64,000 bases of DNA from positions 3,845,001-3,909,000 of the forward strand of contig JAWUZG010000056.1 of assembly GCA_036785705.1 (NCBI GenBank). The letters run 5' to 3'. Position numbers and translations under genes: made by a program. The notes under the pieces are model-generated. The model searched no databases, had not been told where the DNA came from, and worked only from the letters and a program-made list of their open reading frames with translations. The first letter of the stretch is position 1; every line of letters begins with the position of its first letter. Shown here one piece after another: positions 46,319 through 58,300 of the stretch. This DNA is from Acanthornis magna (Eukaryota > Chordata > Aves > Passeriformes > Acanthizidae).

Positions 46319-46506
46319 CTTTAAAATCAAAGCAGAAGATTTTTAACTGGAAAACTATTAAATATTCAAAGTAATTTTCTGCTATATCTCGAGTTAAACA
46401 TGACTTGAGTTGCACAGTGCCAGCTTCCAATTTATAAATCCTTTTAGCAGCGTTATATAAACACAACAGAAAGTCATTTTCCCCAAGTATTTGTACAGTA
46501 ATTCCT
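46319..46506 (-). other. Candidate unannotated or cryptic exon, 188 bases
   Basis: On the minus strand a long pyrimidine tract (TCTATTCTCTCTCTTATTG then TTCCTCAG) is followed by 188 bases that stay open in one frame and stop at AAAG|GTATTT. The encoded stretch begins GITVQILGENDFLLCLYNAA and runs about 62 residues; I do not recognise it. It does not resemble the first membrane segment expected upstream of the segment-2 exon. The open frame extends to 115 codons beyond these sites. It could be an alternative exon, a decayed gene piece or chance. Confidence 0.2.
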
Positions 46507-47248
46507 CTGAGGAACAATAAGAGAGAGAATAGAGCCAGAAAGCACGTGCAAGAGTTATTAACTGGCAGATTTACAAACATGAAACATCCTACATACTTAT
46601 TAAAAAATCTTTTCAATGACAGCTGTTACACCTACTACCAAAAGCAGCTCTAATGAACCAGAGACTCTCAAATTATTACAGGGTGGCAAGAGGATCATAT
46701 AGGGACTTGAGCAGAAAGACAAAACTGGCTGAAGCCAAAGAGGGACATGTAAAGCTTGTCCTAGCAACACAAAGTCAAAAGACTAATCCATCAGCTATTG
46801 GGAAAGCTTCTCTCATGAAAATTTCTCCAATCTTCTCCTTAGAAAATACCTTTTGGGTTTTAAAAAAATATATAGTTATGACCAGTTATTCAATACTTCT
46901 AACAATTCCAGGGTATGAATGCAAATCAGAATTAATTAAAAAACTGAGATGACTTTGTGTCCTTCAACTAGGCATGGCCTATTGAAACACAGAGAGCACC
47001 AGAGAGTGGCACCAAACCCAGCCAGATCTGCAACTATCCCCTAAGAGTTTCCACCTCTCAGAAGGCTTGTTCCGTGAGATCAGCATGGGGAGTGTGTGCA
47101 GCTTACCAAAACAACATGTTTGTAACAACAGTGTCTACACCCACAGGCAGGGGAGGCCAAGGGGAGCTGAGCTGCCGAGGGAACAGATGCTGCTGGGAAG
47201 GTGACATCCACACCATCCACATTTCTGGAGCACGGTTTCTTTGGCAAG

Positions 47249-47407
47249 GTTTGTTTTGGTTGGTTGGTTGTGGGGGTTTGTTTATTGTTTATTTGGGTTT
47301 TGTGTTTGCTTGTTTCATTTTGTTTTGGGTTTTTTGTGGTGGTGTGGGAGGGGGTTGCTGGTTTTTTTGGTTGTTTGTTGGGGTGTTTTCTGGTTGTTTT
47401 GTTGAGT
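47249..47407. repeat. 159-base G/T-only-like tract
   Basis: The plus strand is almost purely G and T for about 160 bases (GGTTGGTTGGTTGTGGGGG, TGGTGGTGTGGGAGGGGG, GGTTGTTTGTTGGGGTG). This is the longest low-complexity tract in the window. The open frames of 81 and 117 codons across it are artefacts of the absence of A, which removes stops. Confidence 0.95.
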
Positions 47408-49327
47408 CTTTTAAAAACACGACCTAGCTCTAGTCTGAGCCCATAGATTTAAATGCCCATCCAGAGCCAGACAGAATCAGAGATGCTGTGGAAGCACACA
47501 TTCCAGTTTAGAGTTATCCAGTCTGCAAGGTCAGAGACCTCTAGAAGATGGATCAAAGCACAGTGTGGAAACAATTGCATAATTCATTCTCAAAGTGCAC
47601 ACCTGAACCCACACACGGCTGTGGAGGCACACTGAGATAACAATCCACACATGACCTGAAGCTGGGAGACATGCTGGTACCACAGCCAGCCCAAGAACCC
47701 TGAAAAATGAAAAGCAAGGATTTCAAACAGGAAATTAAAAAGATGTTTGCAAATAAGGAAGTTCTAACACAGCTGAAAAGTAACACATTCAAGAGAAATA
47801 AGGTATTAATACTTCAGTATATAAAGGGCCATAACTGTCAGAAAATGAGAAACCTGCAGAAAAATGACTTGAGGATTAGTTTAAGAAGGAATCAAAACAT
47901 AAATAAGACAACAACAGAGGAACACAGGGACACAGACAGCATCTGGGAACAAATTATCAGGAGTGTCACATATACAGACTGAACAGTATACATTCCGCTG
48001 CAATAAGCACTGGTGAAGATTCTCAGCAAGAATGCTCTGCCCAGCTTGGCCACATTCCATTAAATACACCCAACTATTGTAGAGAATCCAGGTCAGAAAT
48101 AAAGATGCCAAGAGATTTAGAAAATTACTGATCAGTGAAGTTAGAAAGCTCTATATGGTTTACCCAGGTTAAAGAACAGTGTCATTTTTCTGGTAGGTTA
48201 AAAAACCACAGCAAATGAACAACAACAAAATCATTTGCCCTTGTGTCCACCACATATGCATCAAAAATACCAGAAGCTTAACTTGCAGAAAAAAAATTAC
48301 ATTTCATATTAGGATATACACAGTTAATGTAAGAGATTCATACTAGCACAGGAGAAGTCAAGTGCTGGAAGATGTAATAAAAGTTATAGAGTTTCCTTTA
48401 TTACCTAACCCTAGGAACACCTAAACAAACACTCAACTGGAGATGCTGCTGTTTATAGATGGATCTCAGTGAAAACAGAGAAGATGAGTTGTTGAGACCC
48501 ATGCCAGGTACACATTTCTATAGTTTTATGATTTTTGTAAAAAAATACATTCTATTTTAGTGTGTGTACACATATAAGCACAGAAACAGAATATGTTTGC
48601 AATACTAATTTATTTTTAAATCTACTTATATTAAAAAATGTGCATATATGTATTGCACATTATTATTTCTTAAGAAAACATAATTCTTAGAGAATGCAGT
48701 TTACCACTCCTTTGGTACATTTAGGCAGCTTTGCTTGTGCACTTACAGTGAACTGGAAGCAAGGAAGGTTTCTTTGTACTCTCCATTACCAAGTGATTAC
48801 AAATCCCACCATTTGGAGATTTACAGCTACTACCATGCCCTTCCTAAATCTCATATCAATGCCTACAGTTAAAAACTTCTGAGACTCCCAAATTCTTTAT
48901 CAAACAATTTAATGGTGAAATCCACCCTAGGTCTACAAGTTAAAACACAATTATCAATTAATCTCTAAATATAGAAAGACTACTAAAGGACCAGCTGGCA
49001 TTTTAAAATGATGAAAGCCAACACTGTTCTTTGGCATCAGCACTAGCTGATGTTGCTAAGCTACTGCTGCTGCCCAGTTAGTTACACACCATCAGGTATT
49101 AAATTCATGCAGGCCACTGGGCTGTAGGAAAAGAAAAAAAAACACTCAAAATGCATTCTTACACCAGTAAAACTCAAAAGTCAAATCTTACCATCTGAGT
49201 CTATGAAGTGCAATATAGCTTGTGTCCATGATGAAACGATATACAGAGAAAAACAATCAACTTTTGGTGCTATTTTAGAGACCATGCCATCTTTACTTGC
49301 CCTGTTAAGTCACTTCAACCTGCTTTT

Positions 49328-49387
49328 GCTGTAACATAGCTAAGTTTTTATTGTTTTGCTATAATGTAGATAAGTTTTTATTGTTAT
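49328..49387. repeat. Diverged 30-base tandem repeat, two copies
   Basis: Unit 1 (49328-49357) reads GCTGTAACATAG then CTAAGTTTTTATTGTTTT. Unit 2 (49358-49387) reads GCTATAATGTAG then ATAAGTTTTTATTGTTAT. They differ at about five of 30 positions. AATAAATTTC lies about 40 bases downstream. It may be part of an unrecognised old repeat. Confidence 0.88.
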
Positions 49388-50531
49388 GCCCCTATGTTTT
49401 TGATAAGTGAATTTTGATTTTTGTCAAATAAATTTCTTGATAAGAATCAGAAGGAGATTCTGTTTTTGTGGGCCAACGGGCAAATGGAAAACACTGTCAG
49501 AAAGGATGATCATTTTTCTGGCAGTTAGAGCCTATGAAGATAATGTTATTTAGTATGTGATCACTGTTCAAAAATTTCTTTTGAGTTTCTGGTAGTTTCT
49601 GTGAGATTACAGTAGCAGCCTGTTCCTAATCCTTTCATCACACTTGTGATTTGCAGCTTTGAAATCCCAACCTGCCCTTACTATTCAGCAGCCTAGCCAC
49701 CATTACACTATTTAACAAACTTGGAGAAGACTCCAAATACCTTCCTAATCACAAGCACCATCTCAACAGCGCTTGTTCTCCAGCTTGATTCCAATTTTGT
49801 TTAGGACATTACTTTTAGGCCCTTGGCAGAGCTGTGCCATTTGGAAGTCAGCCTTTTATCTCTGCTGGTGCAGAAGCAGATGATTCCATTGGTAGAAGAC
49901 AATTTCAACCACTAAAGAATCCTGTCCTCTCCATCACGCATTGTAAGCACAAACTTTATGACTGTGATGTTTCTTCCCTTCCTCATATAATTAAACCAGG
50001 AGGAACATTATTAAGATCAATTACAAGTTTAATGCTTTCTGATTTAGGGGTTTTTTGGTGGGTTTTGTTTTGGTTTTTTATCTATGGTGAATGCATAACC
50101 AGATGAAAAACTATACATAGAATCACATTTAACCATTTTTTCTCTCAGTTAAGAATCACATCGGATTCTGCAAACTTTCCTCTGATCAACACTTTCTACA
50201 AAGGAGCTGAGGGATGAAAGAGAGCAGTGGAAGAGATCACAGGTCTACAGAACAAGACAGAAAGACAGGAGGTGTTTAATTTATTGATGGAAGAACACTT
50301 GGTAGCTGCACTCAGACACAAAGGTTATCATGAGCTGGGAGCCAAGGCAACCTGACAAAAGCACCAGGGCACAGCTCCAGGCGGCTCAATACAGGAATTG
50401 GAGACCATTACTCCCACAGACAGAAAGGTTACTGTCAAAATTGTGATAATATTACCTCATCAAGCAAAAGAATTTTCTGGCTCTCATTTAGTTTTTTTTC
50501 CCTCCTGAATAATTGACCTCCATTTTGTAGG

Positions 50532-50560
50532 AAAACAAACAAACAAACCGACCAACCCCT
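50532..50560. repeat. (AAAC)n-type short repeat
   Basis: AAAACAAACAAACAAACC then GACCAACCCC, A/C-rich on the plus strand. Confidence 0.85.
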
Positions 50561-50700
50561 ACAGGCAGTACATTCTTGAAAGATCAGCTGTTAGCTTACC
50601 CTGTTCTAGTTTGTTTCAACACCATATTCTGAAATCCCCACTATATATATATGCATACCTACATATATATTTATAAACACCAACTCAGCCAATAAAATCA

Positions 50701-50792
50701 CAGCAACCAAAAAAAAAGACAAAAAAATCCCCACTAAGCAAAAAACTTCCCAAACAAATTAACAAAAAAACAAACTAAAACAATAGCAAAAA
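50701..50792. repeat. A-rich low-complexity tract
   Basis: About 90 bases of A runs interrupted mainly by C, for example AACCAAAAAAAAAGAC and AACAAAAAAACAAACTAAAA. Confidence 0.85.
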
Positions 50793-53700
50793 GTAAATAT
50801 CTGTGCAGAATTTCCATTTATATTTAAGAGGGTTACTTCTACATGCTTGCTATTCCACAGGATTATAAACTGTCAATCTATACCTCTACTAATGCTACTA
50901 TTATAATCCTAGATTTCTACAAAAATACTCCTTGCATTATCTGTTGGCACATTCCTTAAAGCCTTGCTAAAGATCACTGGGTCAGTGAAATGACAAAATT
51001 CATTGTTCCTGCAACACAGTCTAGTTATTTTCAAAAAACACGGGCAGGTGAAGCTAGAAAAGTTTTAATTTCTCGGGCAAAGAAGGGCAAGAACTCATCA
51101 CTATTATGTTTATTACAGTTCCCTCAGCGTGTTTGTACAACCTTTTTATCCAATGGTAGGGCACATTTAGAGCTTACTGAAGTAACAGATCATCACTTGT
51201 CAGATGTGGAAACCCAGAAGGAACAGATAGCACACTTCTTCAGAAAGTTCTTTTGGGATTGAGGAGGTGTGAATCTTGTCTGAGAACACACTATTTGCTT
51301 ATTCTCATCTTCCCACTCCTCAGGCATTTCAAATGGCAACTGGGGAAGAAAGCATTTCTCCAAGTTAAATGACCACAGTATTCTTTAAGAGAATAATAAC
51401 CAAATACACTGGCTTTTATACTAAAAATATATTTTATTGCCTTATGCTGAAGTTAGTGCCTGCTTCTGAGAAATCCAGTAAACCACACTTCATCCAACTA
51501 TAACTTTACTAACTAAAATAGCTATGTGAGGTATCTTTTTCCATGCCAGAGAAACTACCTTCTCTAATATACAAGCCTGCCTTCTGTTTTTCAGGCTATT
51601 CACTGACAATTTAATTGGAAAAGAAAGGAATCATTTTTTTTTGCAGATCTGTTTGTAAAATTACAAAATAATTTTTCATCTTCTTCAGGATGATCTCCTC
51701 ATAAAGAATTTTTTACTTTAATCCAAAGTATCATTATATGTATTTATACCATCAAACCTCTCATTTCCTCAAGAGTCTACTGATTAATGTAATCACTGTG
51801 CATTATTGTTAATCCACAGGCTTCTTGTGGGCAGCTAACAAACATAATTACACTGACTGTTGAATTTTCTGCTTTCACAAAACAGAACACTTCCCAAAGC
51901 CTCATATTATTTTTAAATATAAGCTTTTCACATCCTATTCACCTTTGGCATGTTCTGTGGTCTATGCCGTTAGTCAGAAGTTCCCATCCATCTGCTTTGT
52001 TTCGTGCTGCAGAACTGCCTGTGAGGCAGAGCCCATGCCTGGCTGCTCCTCCAGGGGAACAGGAGCACGGTTGGACACGTCCCTGCGGGCAGGGGAGGCT
52101 GTGAGACACTGCTGCAGCAGCTGGGCACTCCTGGGATGCTCCTGACTTACACTCTCAGCTAAAGAAGGAACTTAGTGGCCAGCTGGCCAGAACAGATCAC
52201 AGTTTCAGTGCTGTATTCTGTAATGTTTCACCCAAAAGCTTTCTGCAAAACGCTGCTCCTAACATTGCTCTCATTTAGCTTCTCAAACTCTACAGAAGAA
52301 TGACATCAATAACAGCTGAATTATCTAAAACACTGATCCCTGAAGCACTTAGGCTGGAGGCAAAGGAAGTTATGTCTTGGTCTAACATCTTTGGTATTAT
52401 ATGGTCAACAGACACAAGATACCAGAAGTATTTTTAGACCTTTCTGAGTCAGGGAAACATTGTTTAAAACATTGCTCTAATTTCTAAATGATCTAGTTTT
52501 CAAGAATTTGGGCTACAGCCCATTACTACAGCATTCAATTTGGCATCAGATTCTTTTTCTTGATTAAGTCAGTTACAGTACATCCAAGGAAATATATTGT
52601 TTGGGAACTCTAATATAGTTCCTAAATATACTCAATTTTAAACAAAAGAATCTAATTAATTTTCATTTTCCAGGAGCTCTAAATTTTAGTACATGTAGAC
52701 TTACTTTTCCATGGGTAAAATTCTTCACAGACCTATCTTGCTTCATTAATGTTATATAAATAAAAGCAGACACTGATGAAGGGAAGAAATCTTCAGAATC
52801 CCAAAATAAGCAGCCTCCAAAACAAAAAAAAAATGTTTGTTACAGAAACATTCAAGACTGAAAAGTAACTGTAACTTTCAAACTGACTCCTTTTTTGCTC
52901 ATTATTTCTCATCTTCTCTATTTTTCAAAATAGGATAAGTAACAAGATAATTACTAGTATAGTTAGGAACCAAAACAGCTGATCGAGGCAAAACCTCAAG
53001 TTAACTCCAAACAATTCATACTGGAAGGCAAGTTTTTAAACTGTCAGGAATCAAGGAGGAACTATCAAGTGGAAGGACATTACAATTTGCCTGGTGATGA
53101 ATTCTAATCCCACAAGCAAAACAGGCATTGCTGCAGGGGAAGCTACAAGGTCAGAAGCAGAAAATGGTTTTGCTTCCTCCTACCTTCCTCCCTATTACTT
53201 TAGGTTCACAAACCAATGATGAGTATGATTGAACTCTTCAGACAATCCTCACCTAGAGCTGACAGGAATTGTCACTGGGGACCACTTTTCCTAACAGTTG
53301 GTTTGATATTCAGTCTTTCAGACACTTGATTCATAGGAAGGTGGGTTAAGGAAGATGAGCACATGGTCTCTGGTGGACACCAAATGCCATTATGATATTG
53401 GTTATACTTATTATCTGTATAACACTTCATTGTTTGTACTGTCATTATTGCTTTTACAGTAAAGGTTCTTCTCCACTCAAAAGGCAAATATTAAATACCA
53501 AGAGAAATGAGTCTGTCAAACCACAGTGCGAGTATTTGAAAAGCTCAAAGGAAAAGCTGCACTGAAGATTTAAACTATTTAGGTGGGAAAGAAAATATTT
53601 ACTGAATAAACATGAACTTCAAAAGCAGATAGCAATGTTTTAGTATTGTTGCTAGTTACTACTTATTGTAATGATATTTCACAGGATCTCAAAGTATGGT

Positions 53701-55343
53701 CTGACAGTGAATCTTTATTCCAAATTTCATAAGGAATGAAGGAAAGTTTTCAAGGGAGGAAAGGAAGTAATTCTAAATTATTATAAATTCCTTAGGTGCA
53801 GAACACTAGATGTCACACAAGAATAAACAGGACTAGAGGAATATCTCTTAAGAACTCCTTAAAAAACTAATGTCTCCTCTTGTACCAGAACAAGCACGAA
53901 GAATTGGTTATGTGAAGGACATAAGTCAATACTTTATATCTGACTCCTGCCTATCATATCAACATAACTTCTGTCCTTCTGAAAGGACAACCATAGCTGG
54001 TTTATGCATAAAAGGCAACATGGACAAGTTGTTAACATTTTACCCAAAGCGTACAGGGTTATCAGGGAGAGAAAGTGCACCTGCCACCCGATCTGTCCTG
54101 CCCTCACTACTCTGCCCAGTGCCATGCAGCAGGTTCAGTGCTGGCAGTGTCGGAGATGCACCAGAGAAATTGCGTGGTCCAGCTGTAAGAGACTCCCACA
54201 ACTACAGACACAGCGATAATGTGTCTCAAGGGCATAAGCTGGTACTCTACGTGTATTTTTCTTTCTTTGCTCTGCCCAGCCCCCCACTCCAGTGGTGTTT
54301 TGTGGCTTGCTTTGTTCTGGTTTTAATGTTACTTTGAACATGAAAATGATTTATAACACTCTGATCCATTTAAATAAATCTCCACTCCCTAAGTCAACAT
54401 TTTTCAAGTATCCTTTATAACCACATATTTGTGACAAACTCAGAAATATTCTTCTTTGATGCTCCTTTTTACTCTTTTCGTGTAATGAAAATTTATTTCA
54501 CATGAAAACTCTATTATCTTTAAAACCACCGCAAATCTAACACTTCTTTAATTAACATTGCTCCTTTGGAAAGCAATTTTCAAGGCAGAAGGGACTACAA
54601 GAGCATCCATTTGGTTTCTTTCCATTTGCAATAGACACAAAATCTTTCAGATACAAATCATGTCCGTATAGGCAAGCAAGAGGAAGCACAACTATTTTTC
54701 ATGTAAAGATCTCACACTTCCATTAGGAGTTTTCTAAATGCATTTTTTGCTTTCAGATCATGAACATAAAAACTGAAACTTGCCACAAGAATGTGTAAGT
54801 GGTCTTACACCCCCCAGAAAATTTCTGCTTAAGTAGGAACATGCAAAGAGTCAAGTCCATAGTTTGATACTCCAGATGACCTGAGAGAAATAAAACAGAC
54901 TGAGTTCCCTTCACATCAACACAAACACAGGACTGGAGCCTTTGCACTGGAGGGTGTAATTTTTTTTTAGCCATATATTTCACAAGTTTTCAAAAGGTTT
55001 TGTATTTAGCCTCTGGAAAGATAAAATTTGTTTGAACTACAGCTACTTTGAATATATGACAAAACCACTTTCCACTAATGTTATTTTGAGAATGACATAG
55101 CAGTGTCACACATGTTCACAGCACCATCAAAGTTCTTGACGATTGTTTACAGGATCAGAACTTGAAAATCTCTTATTTTAGTAGCATTAGTCAACAAATG
55201 TTTTCACTGCTATAACAGAGGAATATCATTGAGTTAACTTTTCTGATAGAACCATACTCACTGGAATGCATAACAGTGAGATCACTGGGTTTATTGTTGA
55301 TAAATTCTACTGTCCCTTGGCTCTTTACATTGAATGCTGAATG

Positions 55344-55388
55344 CTTTTTTTGGTTCCTTTTGGTTTGGGTTTGTTTTTGTTTTTTTTT
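55344..55388. repeat. T/G-rich low-complexity tract
   Basis: TTTTTTTGGTTCCTTTTGG then TTTGGGTTTGTTTTTGT and a T run on the plus strand. Confidence 0.85.
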
Positions 55389-58300
55389 AACTAAAGAGCA
55401 ATCTTAATTTCTTTAGCAGGCAAAAAATCTATCACAAATCTGAAAAAGAGCAGCATGCACAATTTTTCACCTATTCAAAAAAAGTTTCTTCTTTGAAGAG
55501 ACTGAATACAAAAGTGACTGTAAAGCTACATGTTTATTATCTCTCAGTGCCTCTGGATTAAGTGTCTTCATCATAAAATCAGCTGTTTTTATGTCGCCTG
55601 GCACTGAAGGCTTATCTAAAATCTTCAGATTAAGCCATGCTCTTTTCTGCTAAAACAGTAGCAAAAAACCCCAAAATTCTCATAAGCACGTCATACCCCT
55701 CACATGAAAATAATTCTGCTGAGACTGACTCTTTGTAAGTGACAGGAATAACAAACCTGTATAGTAACCAATGAGGACATTATTTGCTTGTTCTGCAGAA
55801 CAGAAATTACTCATGATGATGGCTTCTAGAAAGGAAGAAAGTTCATATTCAAAACCGAAAGCAAGTTTGCAAAATAACTCCTACTTTGTCAAATTTGCAG
55901 AAAAGTTTAAAATTGTGCTGATGTTTCAACTACCCATGTTTAAATAAAGCTGGTGTAAAGATCAGAAATCCAAGAGTTAAATTCAGTTTGCCTCCTTCAA
56001 GCAAAAAATAGATATTCTTCAAAATGCTTATATTTTCTCATTTTTATCTGAATATGAAAATAATAAAACCAAGCAAGTCTAAACCTTTTAGAATGTTGTA
56101 AAATTATTCCTTTGCTTTTTAATCACAATCTATCAGAAAACAGTGTCTCATTATAAGTGATGCAGCAGTAATTCAAGCAAGTATTCCTCATTTACTGCAA
56201 TTTAGCTCAAAAGTACTCCACCTACTCAAGACCCTTAGAAGTAGCACACAGAGCACTGGCATCTGCTCCTCAGAACTGGCTATTTTAATCTGCAGACCTG
56301 CATCAAATTACCAATGTAGAAGTAACCAGGACAGAGTAAAATTCTGCCCAGCACAAAGCATTCCTCGTAATTTGTAGGGAGTTCACATCCTCTGCAGAGT
56401 ACAGCTTTCAGATTGGCCTTACAGGTTTTACCTGAGTTAGTAAAGAGTAAATGGAACATGAGCAAATGTTTGCAGAAGAACCTGGGCTTTGAGCATCCAC
56501 ACCACACACACAGTGGATGGGTGACTACTTCAGACAAGCTCTAGTCTGGCCCAGAGCTTTAATTCCTCCTAGCAGTCAAATTCCATTTACTGTGTTCTTA
56601 CAGCTCATCTTTGGCTTCATTTACCCCCAGGAGTCAAGTTTGTGTGCTCTGAGAGCGCTCCATGGTGGGCATGAACAGTGAGTGGGAGCACACACATGAC
56701 CAGCACTAAAACACTGAAATGGAGACATCCACACACCATCAAAAATGGCAATGACAAAATGTACCAGGGACAGGACTGAAGTTTCAAACAGCACAAGCAA
56801 GAACTTCTGAAGGAATTATCAACATACTCTTGAAAACAGATTGCAGCCCCTGTTTATGGGATAGAGACTGTGATTCTGTGACTTTGCCAAAGATGGAAGA
56901 CTTAGCTTTAGAGCATTTTGATCTTAAAATGTTGCCTGCATGTAAGTTAGGATGCTCTAAATGTATAAACATTCCTCAATTATAAATTCCCTAGGTTTGC
57001 CACATTTGCATAACACTCCTTTGAAGCAGTGTGGTTGCTCCCAAAGAGAAGAGGTAATGACCACACCACCTGCTTCTAGAAGAGTAGCTTTCTTTAAATA
57101 CATGACTGAAATAGTTATACTCCTGTAAGTTACATATTTTCAGGCAATTCACACTTTACAGAGTCCCATTATCTGTTCTGCCCTCGGATCCCAGAAGGCA
57201 CAGGAGTGAGCAGAAAAATGAATTGCAAAAGAATAGCTAATTAAACATGATAATTCACAACTCATTCCTTTAGTAAGTCGCAACATACAACTAAAATGAA
57301 GGTGTAATAAGTTCAGCAGCTGCAAATAACTAGATTATTGACCTTGGAAATTCCCACTTCCACCAAGGTACTTAGCTCTTTCCAAGTTTCTCTCCAAGCA
57401 GACTTTACCTGTTCCTCACAGCTAGCTCTTGTAAGTTCCTGGGCAGTAATTGCTGTCTTTTACAGCAAATGCTCATACATTTCCAGCATAAAACAATGGC
57501 TGGAAAGGACAACCAGCATTCAGGAAAAATATTTCATTCTTAAAGAGACTGAGACATACCCCCATGTTTCTACTAAAGATTAAAAAAACCCACAAAACCA
57601 ATATGACAACAAAATAACTAAAAAACGTATGCTGACAAGAGTAAGAGACTTACTCAAAATCATATTTTTATTCTGCAGTCTGGCTGCCTACAGGACAATA
57701 AATACTTCAGAACACCGGTCATTTATAATAATATGGGATTTTAAAAAATGATGCTATTTCTTCCCTACAGACTGGACACCTCCTGCTTCTCATCATAATT
57801 ATCTTTGCTTTCTTCAACTACTCCTTCCTGTAACACAGGAAGTTTTTTAATTAAATTGCTCTTAAGGCTCAGGCAACAGAACATACTCAGAAGCAATAAA
57901 AGCTGATGTGCCTCATGAAACAAATAATGTTGGCTTCCATGAGTCTGCTATTTTCCAGTGCACTGGAGATGAAAATCTCAAGGTTATACTCATCCCCAGA
58001 TCCTCAGGAAGTTACAAACAGTTATTTTACCAAAGAATTAAAAGGGAATACTGCCATCTTTCTAATTGTTCCTCTGTCCAGCTTTCTGATTTGCTATCAT
58101 TCCATCAGGATATGGAAACAACGTTTTTACCCACGAAAGCCCTGCTCCAAAGCCTTGCCTTACCACGGACTCCATAAAGCACAGAGGATTCTCAGTTCCT
58201 ATGTTCTATGACATAGTGTATGACCTCTTGTACACCCACACCACAGGTTTTAACTGGCTTCTATTAACAGCCTCGTGGGTTTTCTGAGGTTGATGGTTTT

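Noticed and set aside
47074..47446. Frames of 117 and 81 codons rich in Gly, Val, Phe and Cys
   Set aside because: They are produced by the A-poor G/T tract, which cannot form stop codons easily.
53870..54337. 155-codon plus-strand open frame with a hydrophobic C-terminus
   Set aside because: No recognisable family, no conserved motif and no splice or promoter support. The hydrophobic end comes from T-rich sequence.
56280..56537. Minus-strand Cys-containing frame (CKANLKAVLCRGCELP) after a TACTAACTCAG-like acceptor
   Set aside because: The branch-like motif abuts the AG too closely, the frame at that acceptor meets a stop in one phase, and the sequence matches nothing I know.
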